Both the position numbers and the translations under genes were made by a program. This document shows positions 24,501 through 37,095 of a stretch of 64,000 nt of DNA, in pieces (the first letter of the stretch is position 1; each line of letters begins with the position of its first letter). The stretch is from NCBI GenBank assembly GCA_027924585.1, contig BSBM01000361.1:40068501-40132500 (forward strand). Reading direction: 5' to 3'. The notes beneath the pieces were generated by a model. That model made no database searches. It was given only the letters and a program-made list of their open reading frames with translations, and was not told the origin of the DNA. This stretch comes from Larix kaempferi (Eukaryota; Streptophyta; Pinopsida; Pinales; Pinaceae).

Positions 24501-25845
24501 TAGATCCCAAAATCCAAACCCTTGCTAGATCAACGGTGGAGATCACCGAGGGGTTTTCACGTAAACCCAAACAAAAACCATATTAAAGACACCATCAATA
24601 CCATATCCACCAAGGAGGACATCTCAGTTAAAATTTGAACCAAAACACTTATAGCTTATCACGAGGTTTGAACCATCACCACACCATCATCTGCCTAGCA
24701 CTACAACGATGTCCACGGAGACATTCCACTATCTCAGAAGTTGGGAGTATTAAATGCCAAGGGAAACCAAGTGCCTGCCAGCACGAAACCTTCACAGTTT
24801 TAATGTCACCCATTCATATAATGTATCGATTGGTTGATAAAATGAACAACTTGGTTATGTAATAACACCTTGTGGTAAGTCAAGGTTGTATTAGTTTCTT
24901 GCTAGAAATTTAATATGTTAAAGGGTCACACAAGGCACACACAAATTGTATATAGTCCTAGTTCATAGGATTATGTATAAGGCTCTACATTTATATATTC
25001 CAATATACTATAGAATTTGTATATATTCTCTAGGCAAGAGATTGATCATGAATTTGTATATATTTCCTAGGATAGCATTTGATTTTTAGTTTGCAAATAG
25101 TTCCTAGGCTAAAGTTTAAATCAAATCTTGCATATAATTCTTAGGCTCTAGAGTATATAAAAGAATTGCATATTGATATTGCATTTTATTTGCACTTAGC
25201 CATAACATATAGACATTGGTTATTCTCATAATTTGCATCAAATAGAAACTCACGATAACAATATATAGAGTTAAATTATAAAATATTGATCATATTCATT
25301 TGTTTGAACAAATTTATAAAAGATTATTACAGGGATTATGAATATTACAACTGACATACCTCTGTTTTACAAACTAGGCTAACTAAAGTTCTCACCAATA
25401 GAATTTTTGACATTAGGTCTCTTAAATCATTAAGACTTTGGAGACACGGAAACTGGTTAGAAACTCTTCGGTCACATGTCGTAAACACTAAAGCTCTTAC
25501 CTATAATCTGTGAAAAAGGATGATTCAAATGCTTTAGCACAATGTTAAGTAATCCTCGGAGCATCCGTAGGACCCCTTCATCATCAAACAGAAGAACAAT
25601 AGTTAACACATATAAACTTATATCATTGGATCAGCAACAAAAGAATTGTGAAAGTACGGTTGAGTGAGTTTAACATCGAAATGAAGATATTAATTATCTT
25701 GTTGCAAACATTACACTTTTGACCAACACAGCATTTAGTACAGCAAGACGACATTTAAACATTTATTATATTTTCGCACAGTTAGATTACGCATTAAGAG
25801 CTATATCGAAAATTTTAAAATTTTTGTAAATTTCGGAATGTTACA
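21526..25845 (+). repeat. Chromovirus LTR 2 (4320 bp), shared by copies 1 and 2
   Basis: Begins TGTAACATACCC and ends GGAATGTTACA, with inverted termini TGTAACAT/ATGTTACA. It is both the 3' LTR of copy 1 and the 5' LTR of copy 2. Its sequence is closer to LTR 3 than to LTR 1 at several sites; for example, both read AATATTTCC near 22505 and 30293 where LTRs 1 and 4 have a CAGATT variant. It carries the tRNA-like segment at 24329-24386 and the antisense 88-codon frame at 24022-24288. Confidence 0.9.
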
Positions 25846-25989
25846 TGTGGTATCAGAGCACGAGTTCACACTCTAGGCCTGAAATAGGATCACGCGCACA
25901 AACATTAAGTAAAAATCAAAAAGTTTATGTTACTATCTTTTATTTTTAATTTTATTTTGTACAGAACGATTTGTTATTAATTAACAGGT

Positions 25990-27285
25990 ATGGACATACC
26001 GGAGGAATTAGCAGAGGACAAATCTCCTCGTGATGAGCATAATAATAATAATAATAATAATGAAGGAATATATGTTGAATTAAAGAACCAATCTTTAGAA
26101 CTTCTTCGTATTGTAAAATATTTGAAATCTTAGATAAGAATTGTTAAAGAAGAAAATGAATGTATTATGAAAGCACAGGAAGAGTTAAATCAGATTCTAA
26201 TGGAGAAATACCAGCACAAAGAAAGAGGAAGGAAATCAGAAGTAAATTATGATTCTGGTACAATGTCCCACAAACATAAACAAAAGAAAACAAATAATGG
26301 TAAAAGTATCAGTTACTCTTCATCTGAATATGATCAAAGTAATGGTAAATCTGATCATGACAGTAGTGACAGTGATTTTTGTTCCAAGAAGAGGAAGTAT
26401 AAGCATCATGAACAAATTACTGGAGAGTTTAAAAAGATTAAGCCATGAACTTTTAATGGAGAAACTAAAAAGGGTGAGATAGTTAAAGCATGGTTGTCTG
26501 GAATGAAGAAGTACTTTAATATTTATGATTACTCTTCTCAGTTAAAAGCCAATATGGCTATTTACAATCTGCTCGGAAAGGCGGATATTTGGTGGCAGGA
26601 TCTTAAAATAATTAAGAGCATAAAGGAAAGAAACGTAACCTAGAATATGTTTAAAAATTTATTTAAGAAAAAGTTCTTATCAGAACAATACTATGAAGAT
26701 AAGTCAAAAGAGTTTTACGATTTAAAATTGGGTACTATGAACATGAAGGAGTTGTGCAGCAAGTTACTTAGCTTGCTGAGGTATGTACCTTACATGGTCA
26801 AAGAGAAACCTAAGGTGAAAAGGTTTATAAGTTGTCTACTTTTCAACATAAAAGACACGATTGATTATGATAACCCTTCCACTCTAGAAGACGCTATGAG
26901 GAAAGCAAATTTCGGTTTTGATCAAAACAGAAAAAGAAAAGGAACAACTGGCTCGAAAAGTAATAAGTCTAATCATTTCGAGCATAAAAAGAAGAGCTTT
27001 AATCATAATTCTGGAAGTTTTAAGAAAAAATTTAATAACAGAAATTTTCCAAGTAATAATAACTACATAAGTAATACACCACAGAATTTTACTGCTGCAA
27101 GAAATGTGCCTAATAACAATAACAACACCAAGTATGCTGAACAGAAAGGACCTTTGAAGTGTTTTGATTGCGGTGGACCACATAAGAAAGTAGATTGCCC
27201 ATGCAACAAAAGAACAGTCAACAATATTCATAGCATACAAGTAGAGCCCCAGTTGGTGATGTGGCAAGAGAAATGCCAAGGATAA
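25990..27285 (+). pseudogene. gag: Chromovirus gag, copy 2
   Basis: Same layout as copy 1. In-frame stops are at about 26131, 26446 and 26641 (from TGG). After 26647 the frame is open for 212 codons through the gag domain and a complete knuckle, CFDCGGPHKKVDC. That knuckle is CX2CX3HX4C, one residue shorter between Cys and His than the usual CX2CX4HX4C. The frame leaves the others' path near 27250, where bases are missing. Confidence 0.83.
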
Positions 27286-27325
27286 ATGTAGCATTCGAAA
27301 ATCACAAGCAGACCATCAAACGTCC

Positions 27326-29261
27326 ATGGTTGAAATCAAAGGTTACTACAAAATTTTTATTGAAGGGTTCTCACGAGTTGCAAATCCCATTACTTCTTTG
27401 CAGAAGAAAGGGAAGAAATTCGTATGGGATCAAAAATGTCAAGAAAGCTTTAATAAGTTAAAAGAATTATTAATCATTGCACCAATTTTAAAAATTGTTG
27501 ATCCTAACAAAGACTTCATTGTATGTACTGATGTGTGCAACGATGGACTTGGTGGGGTCTTGGGGTCTTAACTCAAGAAGGTCATGCTATTGCTTTTGAG
27601 TCTATAGAATTAAAAATTCATGAAAATAATTATGCAACTTATGATCTTGAGTTGGTAGTCGTGATACATGCACTAAAAATGTGGAGCCATCACTTGATTG
27701 GAAGAAAATTCACATTAATGATAGATAATAGGGTTTAAAGTATTTGTTGGATCAAACAAATCTTAACGCAAGGAAAGCTAGATGGCTAGCTTTCCTTAGC
27801 GAGTATGATTTCGAGATTCAACACATTAAGGGAAAAGAAAACAAAGTTGCTGACGCATTAAGCAGGAATCCTAGATTAAGCTTTATGGCAGCAATCATCA
27901 CATTTAAGACAAATTTGGAAAATCAAATTGAAGAAGGAATTAAACAAGATGAAAATTATCAAAAAATTGCTTGGTAAACTTGCTGAAAATGTATCTGAAA
28001 AATTTAATAATAGATTTCAGCATTAATAAAAAGTGCTTAATGACTTATAAAAACAGAATTTGTGTACCAAATGTGTCAAAGGTTAAGTTATTGATTTTGG
28101 ATGAAGTTCATAAGAGTCCTTATTCAGAACATCCAGGTTATCAGAAAATGATAGCTATGTTAAGGAAGGATTATTTTTGGCCCAACATGAAGAATAAAGT
28201 GGCTGAATACATAGCCAGATGTTTTGAATGTCAGACCATTAAGGCTGAACATCAAACTTCCAGCTAGACTATTACAACCATTGCCAATTCCATAATGGAA
28301 ATGGGAGATTATAAGTATTGATTTTATTACAGGTTTGCCTAAAAACCAGAAACAGAATGACTCCATAATGGTGGTTGTGGACAAGTTAAGTAAGGCTGCT
28401 CATTTTATTCCTGTTAAAACCACTTTTAAAACTTTTAACATTGCAGATGTATTTATGAAGCAAATCTTTCACTTGCACGAAATTACAAAGGTAATTATTT
28501 CTGACCAAGACTCTAAGTTCATTGAAAATTTTTGGACAACACTGTTTAAAGGTTTAAATACTAAACTAAATTTCAGCACTTCTTTCCACCCACAAACTGA
28601 TGGTCAAACAGAAAGGGTAAACCAGATTTTAGAAGACATGCTAAGAATGTATGTCAAAGATCAACCATCTAAGTAAGAAGATAATTTAGATTTAGCAGAT
28701 TAATGCTAGGACCAAATTTATTGAAAGAAATGGAGTTAACCGTGAAACAGGTTCAAGGTAACTTAAAAGTTGCCCAAGATCAACAAAAACGTTATGCAGA
28801 TTTGAAACACACTGAAAGAGAATTTCAGGTTGGAGACCATGTTTTTATAAAGGTAAAACCCAAAAAAATTTCTTTGAATCTTGGGATTTGTGCTAAACTA
28901 GCACCAAGGTACTGTGGACCATTCAAAATCCTATCAAGGATTGGCCTGTTGCTATCAATTATCTTTTCCATCTAATTTAAAAAGCCATAATTTTTTTCAC
29001 ATTTCTATTTTAAAGAAGTATGTGCACGATGCTACTCATGTGTTGAATTGGAATGACATATAGGTGGAGCCCGAAGGATATTTTCAAGTGGAACCAGACT
29101 GTATTCTCAACAGGAGCAAAATTATGCTTCAGAATCGTACCCTGGGGCAGGTAAAGGTGCAATGGAAGCACCTTAGCCCTGATGAAGCTACCTGGGAACT
29201 AGAAAGTAAAATGTGGGAAACATATCCAATTCTGTTCCACGAAGGATCAGATGATGAATAA
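27326..29261 (+). pseudogene. pol: Chromovirus pol remnant, copy 2
   Basis: Same protease-to-RT fusion at about 27331-27345. Particular defects: an 8-bp duplication of GGGGTCTT near 27556 shifts the RNase H frame; the 1-nt deletion seen in copies 1 and 3 is at about 27735; there is a frameshift near 27966 and another near 28257. A deletion near 28700 of roughly 0.2 kb joins TTAGCAG to ATTAATGC and removes the region after the integrase core. Integrase Asp, Asp and Glu positions are still readable. The chromodomain-like tail ends with an intact EATWELESKMWETYP, which copy 1 has lost. Confidence 0.82.
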
Positions 29262-29300
29262 GAAACATCGAGGACGATGTTGATCTTAAGTGGGGGTGTT

Positions 29301-32300
29301 TGTAACATACCATTTTTGCTAAAAAAAATTTATGTTGGAAACATTATGTTAACTTTTATTGTAAAGTTTTATATTGGACAAGTGTCCAAGGATGACAGTA
29401 ATTGTGCACTATTTTATTATTTAATAAATTTAATAGGAGACAAACACCTAAGGGGACTATTGAAAGAGTGTTTACTGACCAACTAAGTGGAATGAAATAT
29501 GGGGTAGAAGGCAATGGACAAATGGCAGTATCATGATGCAACTAACTAGCTGTTGGTATGGGACAACTCCCTTGAAATGTGGTCATAGTGCCCTGGAAGG
29601 TGGGACTGGAGATTGAGGCTCATTCATTCAAAACTGACCACTAAAGACCTAGGAAGTCTATATAATAGCCATCGAATTATGAACTGAGGTTCATCACTTT
29701 TCCTTACGAGGAAATTTACCTTGGGGTTTTGTTGTGCTTGCACCCAAGAGATTCGATGAGGGGATATGCTGAGTTTTTTTATCATGGTGTAAGTCTGCCT
29801 ATTATACTACTGAGTGCAGAAGTTACATTGCTGAGTGCAGAAGGCATATTTTGAGTGCATAAGTTATACTACTGATTGTAGAAGTTATATTACTAAGTGC
29901 CTTGCTTCTACACAGATTCCATCTACTTAGTGGTTCAGTAAGCAAGCTCAGGGGTCCAAAGGAAGCAAGTAGTTTTGGCTGCTTCTTCTAGAAAAAGTTG
30001 GGAGGAATAGGCCTCCTTGGGTGTTTGTCGGCCCTATCTTCATTTACAGGTTCTACTTGTCTTTTCTAATTCTAAGTAGTTAAAATTTCTATCTACAATT
30101 ATTGAATTACTGTTTTCAAGGATATTATTAAACAAATGGATTTATTTTAGTTTATGACCTAATTAGGATTCTGTATAGTAATGATTATGTAAGATGAATT
30201 GAATAAAATATTTCTCTGCATTTTTCTCCATGCTAATGGTTATGCATCGTACTCTAGTACAGAGAAGAGATTAAGGTAGATAAATTCATAGGAATATTTC
30301 CAAATAAATGAGAAGATCAATACTGTTGTATTTCATTAGTTTTTCTTAACTTTAATATTTTGTATTAAATAATATAATTCTACGTCTTTCTCTTATCATT
30401 CCTTTCATCAATCAATTGTTTAAGGTTCACTGTATTTTTATTTCACAATTTTTTATTGAAATAACAGATGCAAAATAATTATTTCCTAAGTACATAGTAC
30501 TGTTATTCAATACTGCTAGGAAGTAAATATAATCACATAAACAAACAAAACTCTTTCTATTACAAACAATGCATAATTATTTAGCACTAATCTTTATGCA
30601 CAGTATTCATTTTCTGTTATATTATTTATTTATTTAAACTACAATTAATCCCATTCACATTCAGCATAGGATTAGAAACCCTAGCTTGTGGCTTCATCAT
30701 TTTCCATATTTATCGCAACTATTAAAACAAAGAACTATTATGTTATCCAAAACAGAGTTTCGTTTAAAAAAACTGAAACATCATGACAAGTTTGTACCCT
30801 TCACTTATCAAACCCTAGAAATATCGACGTTTATCTTTCAGAATTAGAGTTTAGTTAAGCTTCAAATAGAACAAGAAACTGGTCATGATTTCGTTTCATA
30901 ACTGAAAATAAAAACATCGTATTTTGGCTCACGGCATTCACAAAAATCGACAGGAAAGAATAATAAAGTGAAGCTTTCAACTCCATAAGCATAGTCTCGA
31001 AAATGCTTATCATAAACATTCTTTAAGACCAAATTTTAAGAGCATCTCGGCATCAACATGATACTACATTATCACGTTTTAATTGAAAACCATATACAGT
31101 AAAACCATACGATTAGCTCGCTGTAGACATCTACTTTCAGAAGATAAACATTTGTTATGATAACAACAGAATATTTATGAGAACCACACATTAGGGTTTG
31201 ACCATTTTAAGCACAGGGTTAAACTCTCAATTTCTGAACTTTTCTTAAAATACAATAGTGGCAAAACGATAAAATTCAAATGCATACAAACTGGAGCCGT
31301 GCTCTTAAACTCAGACACAAACACGATAAAGTAGGAAAACAAAGCTCTTGTATTATCAAAGACACAACAAATTGCAAACGATAAGCTTCACTTTCTTTAC
31401 AAAAAATAGAGCAACGCTCACAGTATCATCCACACAGACACAGGTCAAATGAAAAACACAATTCCTTTCATTTACCGAGAACAGTAGAAGGGTAAAAACC
31501 TCTCCTTAGTATTTTCTTTTATAGATTATACAATGGAAAACAAATACTACTGAAAACAATGACGAAAGGGTTGAATATTTTATCCTCCCCAAGCTACCAA
31601 CATCTTTCGACAAAGATCAATCCTCAGAGCCCAAGAAAACATGAAGTCTCGTCAAAACATACATTATGGCCCAATAGTCATATAACTGGAGTAACAAGGT
31701 AATCACTGAGGCTTACCGGTCTATTTGCAGTTTCCAGTTATCAAAACCTATGTTGGGAACCCATCGACGAAGATACCCTCTATTTGAACACGAGTGTGGT
31801 TAAAACAACCGTTTGACAGAAGAAATTATAGATGAAATAACAACAACTAGAACTCTAAAACAGAATGGAAGACACAGGGTTCGAACCGAGAACCATTACC
31901 TTTAAAAAAATTATCACCATTGCAAAACGCGAAGACAATGCAAACTGTACCCATTACTCCATCATCAAATGGGAAGAAGAGTGGACAAAAACTCTGAAAA
32001 TTATCACCTAACAAACAAGAAAAGCCAAGTATCGAACCAACTTCCACGAAGAATCTATCTCTCATTCTAGAACTTTGATTTACAAGCTGTCACTGTAAAA
32101 CACCATGAGAGTATCGGCTCTTAAGCTATCAACTGGTCACGGTTTCGAACCGTGGGCACTCCACAAACACCTACTAATGAAACCTTGAAGTCTCTTGGCC
32201 TGTCGGCCTCTCCTCAAAGCCACTACACTGAATCCCAAGGAAACAATAACTTCATAGAACATAGTGGTGGTTAGGGTTAGATCCCAAAAACAAAACCCTT

Positions 32301-33647
32301 GCTAGATCAACGGTGGAGATCACCGAAGGGTTTTCACATAAACCCAAGCAACAACCATATTAAAGACACCATCAATACCATAGCCACCAAGGAGGACAGA
32401 TCAGTTAAACTTCGAACCAAAACACTTACAGTTCATCATGAGGTTTGAACAATCACCACACGATCATGTGCCTAAGACTACAAAGATGTCCACAGAGACA
32501 TTCCACTATCTCAGAAGTTGGGAGTATTAAATGCCAAGGGAAGCCAAGTGGCTGCCAGCATGAAACCTTCATAGTGTTAATGTCACCCATCCATATAATG
32601 TATCGATTGGTTGATAAAACTCACAACTCGGTTATGTAGTAACACCTTGTGGTAAGTCAAGGTTGTATTAGTTTCTTGCTAGGAATTCAATATGTTAAAG
32701 GGTCACACAAGGCACACACAAATTGTATATAGTCCTAATTCATAGGATTATGTATAAGACTCTACATTTATATATTCCAATATAGTATAGAATTTGTATA
32801 TAGTCTCTCGGAAAGAGATTGATCATGAATTTCAATATAGTTCCTAGGATAGCATTAGATTTTTAGTTTGCAAATAGTTCCTAGGCTAAAGTTTAAATCA
32901 AATCTTGCATATAATTCTTAGGCTCTAGAGTATATAGATATAGATATACTCTATATCTATAAAAGAATTGCATATAGATATTGCATGTTATTTGCACTTA
33001 GCCATCACATGTAGACATTGGTTATTCTCATAATTTGCATCAAATAGAAACTCATGATAACAATATATAGAGTTAAATTATGATATATTGATCATATTCA
33101 TTTGTTTGAACAAAATTATAAAAGGTTAGTAAAGGAATTATGAATATTACAACTGACATACTTCTATTTTACAAACTAGGCTAACTGAAGTTCTCACCAA
33201 TAGCATTTTCGACATTATGTCTCTTAAATCATTAAGACTTTGGAGACACAGAAGCTGGTTAGAAACTCTTCGGTCACATGTCGTAAACACTAAAGATCTT
33301 ACATGTAATCTGCAAAAAAGGATGATTCAAGTGCTTTACCAAAATGCTAAGTAAGCCTTGGGGCATCTGTAGGACCCCTTCATCATCAAACAGAAGAACA
33401 ATAGTTAACACATATAAACTAATATCATTGGATCAGCAACAAAAGAATTGTGAAAGTACAGTTGAGTGAGTTTAACATCGAAATGAAGATATTAATTATC
33501 TTGTCGCAAACATTACACTTTTGACCAACACAACATTTAGTACAGCAAGATGACATTTAAACATTTATTATATTTTCGCACAGTTAGATTACGTATTAAA
33601 AGCTATATCGAAAAATTTTAATTTTTTGTAAATTTCAGGATGTTACA
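29301..33647 (+). repeat. Chromovirus LTR 3 (4347 bp), shared by copies 2 and 3
   Basis: Begins TGTAACATACC and ends GGATGTTACA. It is longer than LTRs 2 and 4 mainly because of an extra ~25 bp at about 32936-32960, which form an inverted duplication at TATA box B. The tRNA-like segment at 32106-32163 has the best-paired T-arm of the four (CACGG/CCGTG). The antisense frame is shortened to 72 codons here (31847-32065). Confidence 0.9.
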
Positions 33648-33791
33648 TGTGGTATCAAAGCACGAGTTCACACTCTAGGCCTGAAATAGGCTCGCGCGCG
33701 GAAACATAAAATAAAAATAATAAAGTTTATGTTACTAACTTTTGTTTTTAATTTTATTTTGTACATAACGATTTGTTATTAATCAACAGGT

Positions 33792-35039
33792 ATGGACATA
33801 CCGAAGGAATCAGCAGAGGACAGATCTCCTTGTAATGAGCATAATAATAATAATAATAATGAAGCAATATATGTTGAATTAAATAACCAATCTTTAGAAC
33901 TTCTTTGTATTTTAGAAGATTTAAAATCTGAGATAAGAACTGTTAAAGAAGAAAATGAACGTATTATGAAAGTACGGGAAGAATTACATCATATTCTAAG
34001 GGAGAAATCCCATCACGAAGAAAGAGGAAGGAAATCGGAAGTAAATTCTAATTCTGGTACAATGTCCCACAAACATAAACACAAGAAAACAAATAATGGT
34101 AAAAGTATTAGTTACTCTTCATCTGAATCTGATCAAAGTAATGGTAAATCTGATCATGACAACAGTGATAGTGATTGTTGTTCCAAGAAAAGGAAGTATA
34201 AGCATCATGAACAAATTACTGGAGAGTTTAAAAAGATTAAGACACCAACTTTTAATGGCGAAACTGAAAAGGGTGAGACAGTTGAAGCATGGCTGTCTGG
34301 AATCAAGAAGTACTTTAATATTTACGATTACTATTCTAAGTTAAAAGCCAAGATGGCTATTTACAATCTGATCGAAAAGCAGGATATTTCGTGGCAGGAA
34401 CTTAAAAAAATTAAGAGCATAAAGGAAAGAGACGTAACCTGGAATATGTTTAAAAAGTTATGTAAGAAAAAAAATTTATCAGAACAATACTATGAAGATA
34501 AGTCAAAAGAGTTTTACGATTTAAAATTGGGTACTATGAACATGAAGGAGTTGTGCAGCAAATTCCTTAGCTTGCTGAGGTATGTACCTTACATGGTCGA
34601 AGAGAAACCTAAGGTGGAAAGGTTTCTAAGTTGTCTACCTTTAAACATAAAAGACATGATTGAGTATGATAACCCTTCCACTCTGGAAGAGGCTATGAGG
34701 AAAGCAAATTTCTGTTTTGATCAAAACAGAAAAAGAGAAGGAACAACTCGCTGGAAAAGTAATAAGTCTAATCATTTCGAGCATAAAAAGAAGAGCTTTA
34801 ATCATAATTCTGGAAGTTTTAAGAAAAAATTTAATAACAGAAATTTTCCAAGAAATAATAACTACAGAATTAATACACCACAGAATTTTACTGCTGCAAG
34901 AAATGTACCTAATAACAATAACAACACTAGGTATACTGAACAGAAAGGACCTTTGAAGTGTTTTGATTGCGGTGGACCACATAAGAAAGTAGATTGCCCA
35001 TGCAACAAAAGGACAGTCAGCAATATTCATAGCATATAA
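33792..35039 (+). CDS. gag: Chromovirus gag, copy 3 (intact 415-aa frame)
   Basis: The only uninterrupted gag in the array. Residues 18-24 are an Asn run. Residues 30-75 look like a coiled coil (LELLCILEDLKSEIRTVKEEN). Residues 78-145 are a Lys/His/Ser/Asp-rich linker, about 150-310 the retrotransposon gag domain, 320-380 a basic Asn-rich stretch, and 393-405 the knuckle CFDCGGPHKKVDC. It would coat and package the element RNA in the cytoplasm. The stop at 35037 (TAA, replacing CAA or similar in copies 2 and 4) comes just after the knuckle, so Gag would end about where protease should begin. Whether it is transcribed is unknown; LTR 3 upstream has a rearranged TATA box B. Confidence 0.8.
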   Translation: MDIPKESAEDRSPCNEHNNNNNNEAIYVELNNQSLELLCILEDLKSEIRTVKEENERIMKVREELHHILREKSHHEERGRKSEVNSNSGTMSHKHKHKKTNNGKSISYSSSESDQSNGKSDHDNSDSDCCSKKRKYKHHEQITGEFKKIKTPTFNGETEKGETVEAWLSGIKKYFNIYDYYSKLKAKMAIYNLIEKQDISWQELKKIKSIKERDVTWNMFKKLCKKKNLSEQYYEDKSKEFYDLKLGTMNMKELCSKFLSLLRYVPYMVEEKPKVERFLSCLPLNIKDMIEYDNPSTLEEAMRKANFCFDQNRKREGTTRWKSNKSNHFEHKKKSFNHNSGSFKKKFNNRNFPRNNNYRINTPQNFTAARNVPNNNNNTRYTEQKGPLKCFDCGGPHKKVDCPCNKRTVSNIHSI

Positions 35040-35125
35040 GTGGAGCCAACAATTGGTGATGTGGCAAGAGAAATGCCAAAGATAAATGTAGCACTGGAAA
35101 ATCGCAAGTAGACCATCAAACTTCC

Positions 35126-37060
35126 ATGGTCGAAATCAAAGGTTACTACAGAAATTTTATTGAAGGGTTCTCACAAATTGCAAATCCCATCACTTCTTTG
35201 CGGAAGAAAGGGAAGAAATACGTATGGGATCAAAAGTGTCAAAAAAGCTTTAACAAGTTAAAAGAATTATTATCCACCGCACCAATTTTAAAAATTGTTG
35301 ATCCTAACAAAGACTTTGTTGTATGCACTGATGCGTGCAACGATGGACTTGGTGGGGTCTTAACTCAAGAAGGTCATGCTATTGCTTTTGAGTCTAGAAA
35401 ATTAAAAATCCATGAAAATAATTATGCAACTTACGATCTTGAGTTAGCAGCCATTATACATGCACTAAAAATGTGGCACCATCACTTGATTGGAAGAAAA
35501 TTCACATTAATGACAAATAATAGGGGTTAAAGTATTTGTTGGATCAAACAAATCTTAACGCAAGGAAAGCTAGATGGCTAGATTTCCTTAGCGAGTATGA
35601 TTTCGAGATTCAACACATTAAGGGAAAAGAAAACAAAGTTGCTGATGCATTAAGCAGGGATCCCAGATTAAGCTTTATGGCAGCAATCAGTACATTTAAG
35701 ACAGATTTGGAAAATCAAATTGAAGAAGGAATTAAACACGATGAAAATTATCATAAATTGCTTGGTAAAGTTGCTGAAAATGTATCTGAAAATTTAATAA
35801 CAGATTTCAGCATTAATAAGAAGGACTTAATGACTTATGAAAACAGAATTTATGTACCAAATGTGTCAAAGGTTAAGCTGTTGATTTTGGATGAAGTTCA
35901 TAAGAGTCCTTATTCAGAACATCCAAGTTATTAGAAAATGATAACGATGTTAAATAAGGATTTTTTTTGCCCAGCATGAAGAATGAAGTGGCTGAATACA
36001 TAGCCAGATGTTTTGAATGTCAGACCATTAAGGCTGGACATCAACATCCAGCTGGACTATTACAGCCATTTCCAATTCCAGAACGGAAATGGGAGATTAT
36101 AAGTATTGATTTTATTACAGGTTTTCCTAAAAACCATAAACAGAATGACTCCATAATGGTGGTTGTGGACAAGTTAAGTAAGGCTGCTCATTTTATTCCT
36201 GTTAAAACCACATTTAAAGCTTCTAACATTGCAGATGTATTTATGAAGCAAATATTTCACTTGCACGAAATTCCAAAGGTAATTATTTCTTAGTCGGAAG
36301 GGTAAACTAGATTTTAGAAGACATGCTAAGAATGTATGTCAAAGATCAACCATCTAAGTGGGAAGATTATTTACATTTAGAAGAACTTGCATACAATAAT
36401 CATTATCAAACATCTGCTAAGTTAAGTCCATTTGAAATTTTGTACGGAAGAAAATGTTGTACTCCTATTTATTGGGATAACCCTCTAGACAGATTAATGC
36501 TAGGACCAGATTTATTGAAAGAAATGGAGTTAACCGTGAAATAGGTTCAAGGTAACTTAAAAGTTGCCCAAGATCGGCAAAAAAGTTGTGCAGATTTGAA
36601 ACGCACTAAAAGAGAATTTCAGGTTGGAGACCATGTTTTTATAAAGGTAAAACCCAAGAAAAGTTCTTTGAAGCTCAGGAGTTGTGCTAAACTAGCACCA
36701 AGGTATTGCGGACCATTCGAAATCCTATCAAGGATTGGAGTTGTTGCATATCAATTGGCTTTTCCATCTGATTTAAAAATCCATAATGTTTTTCACATTT
36801 CTGTTTTAAAGAAGTATGTGCACAATGCTACTCATGTGCTGAATTGGAATGACATACAGGTGGATCCCGAAGGATATTTGCAGGTGGAACCAGATTGTAT
36901 TCTCGACAGGAGGGAAATTATGCTTCAAAATCGTACCATGGGGCAGGTAAAGGTGCAATGGAAGCACCTTAACCCTGATGAAGCTACCTAGGAACTGGAA
37001 AGTAAAATGCGGCAACATATCCAGTTCTATTCCAGGAAGGATCAGATGATGAATAAGCAA
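35126..37060 (+). pseudogene. pol: Chromovirus pol remnant, copy 3
   Basis: The same fusion of protease start to RT connector is at about 35131-35145. RNase H (FVVCTDACNDGLGGVL) is well kept up to the 1-nt deletion at about 35525 shared with copies 1 and 2. Other defects: a stop at 35932, a frameshift near 35966, and a deletion near 36290 of roughly 0.15 kb that removes the second catalytic Asp and the segment before Glu. A stop also lies at 36542. The chromodomain-like tail is present but its Trp codon in EATW is TAG. Confidence 0.82.
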
Positions 37061-37095
37061 CATCGAGGACGATGTTGAGCTTAAGTGGGGGTGTT

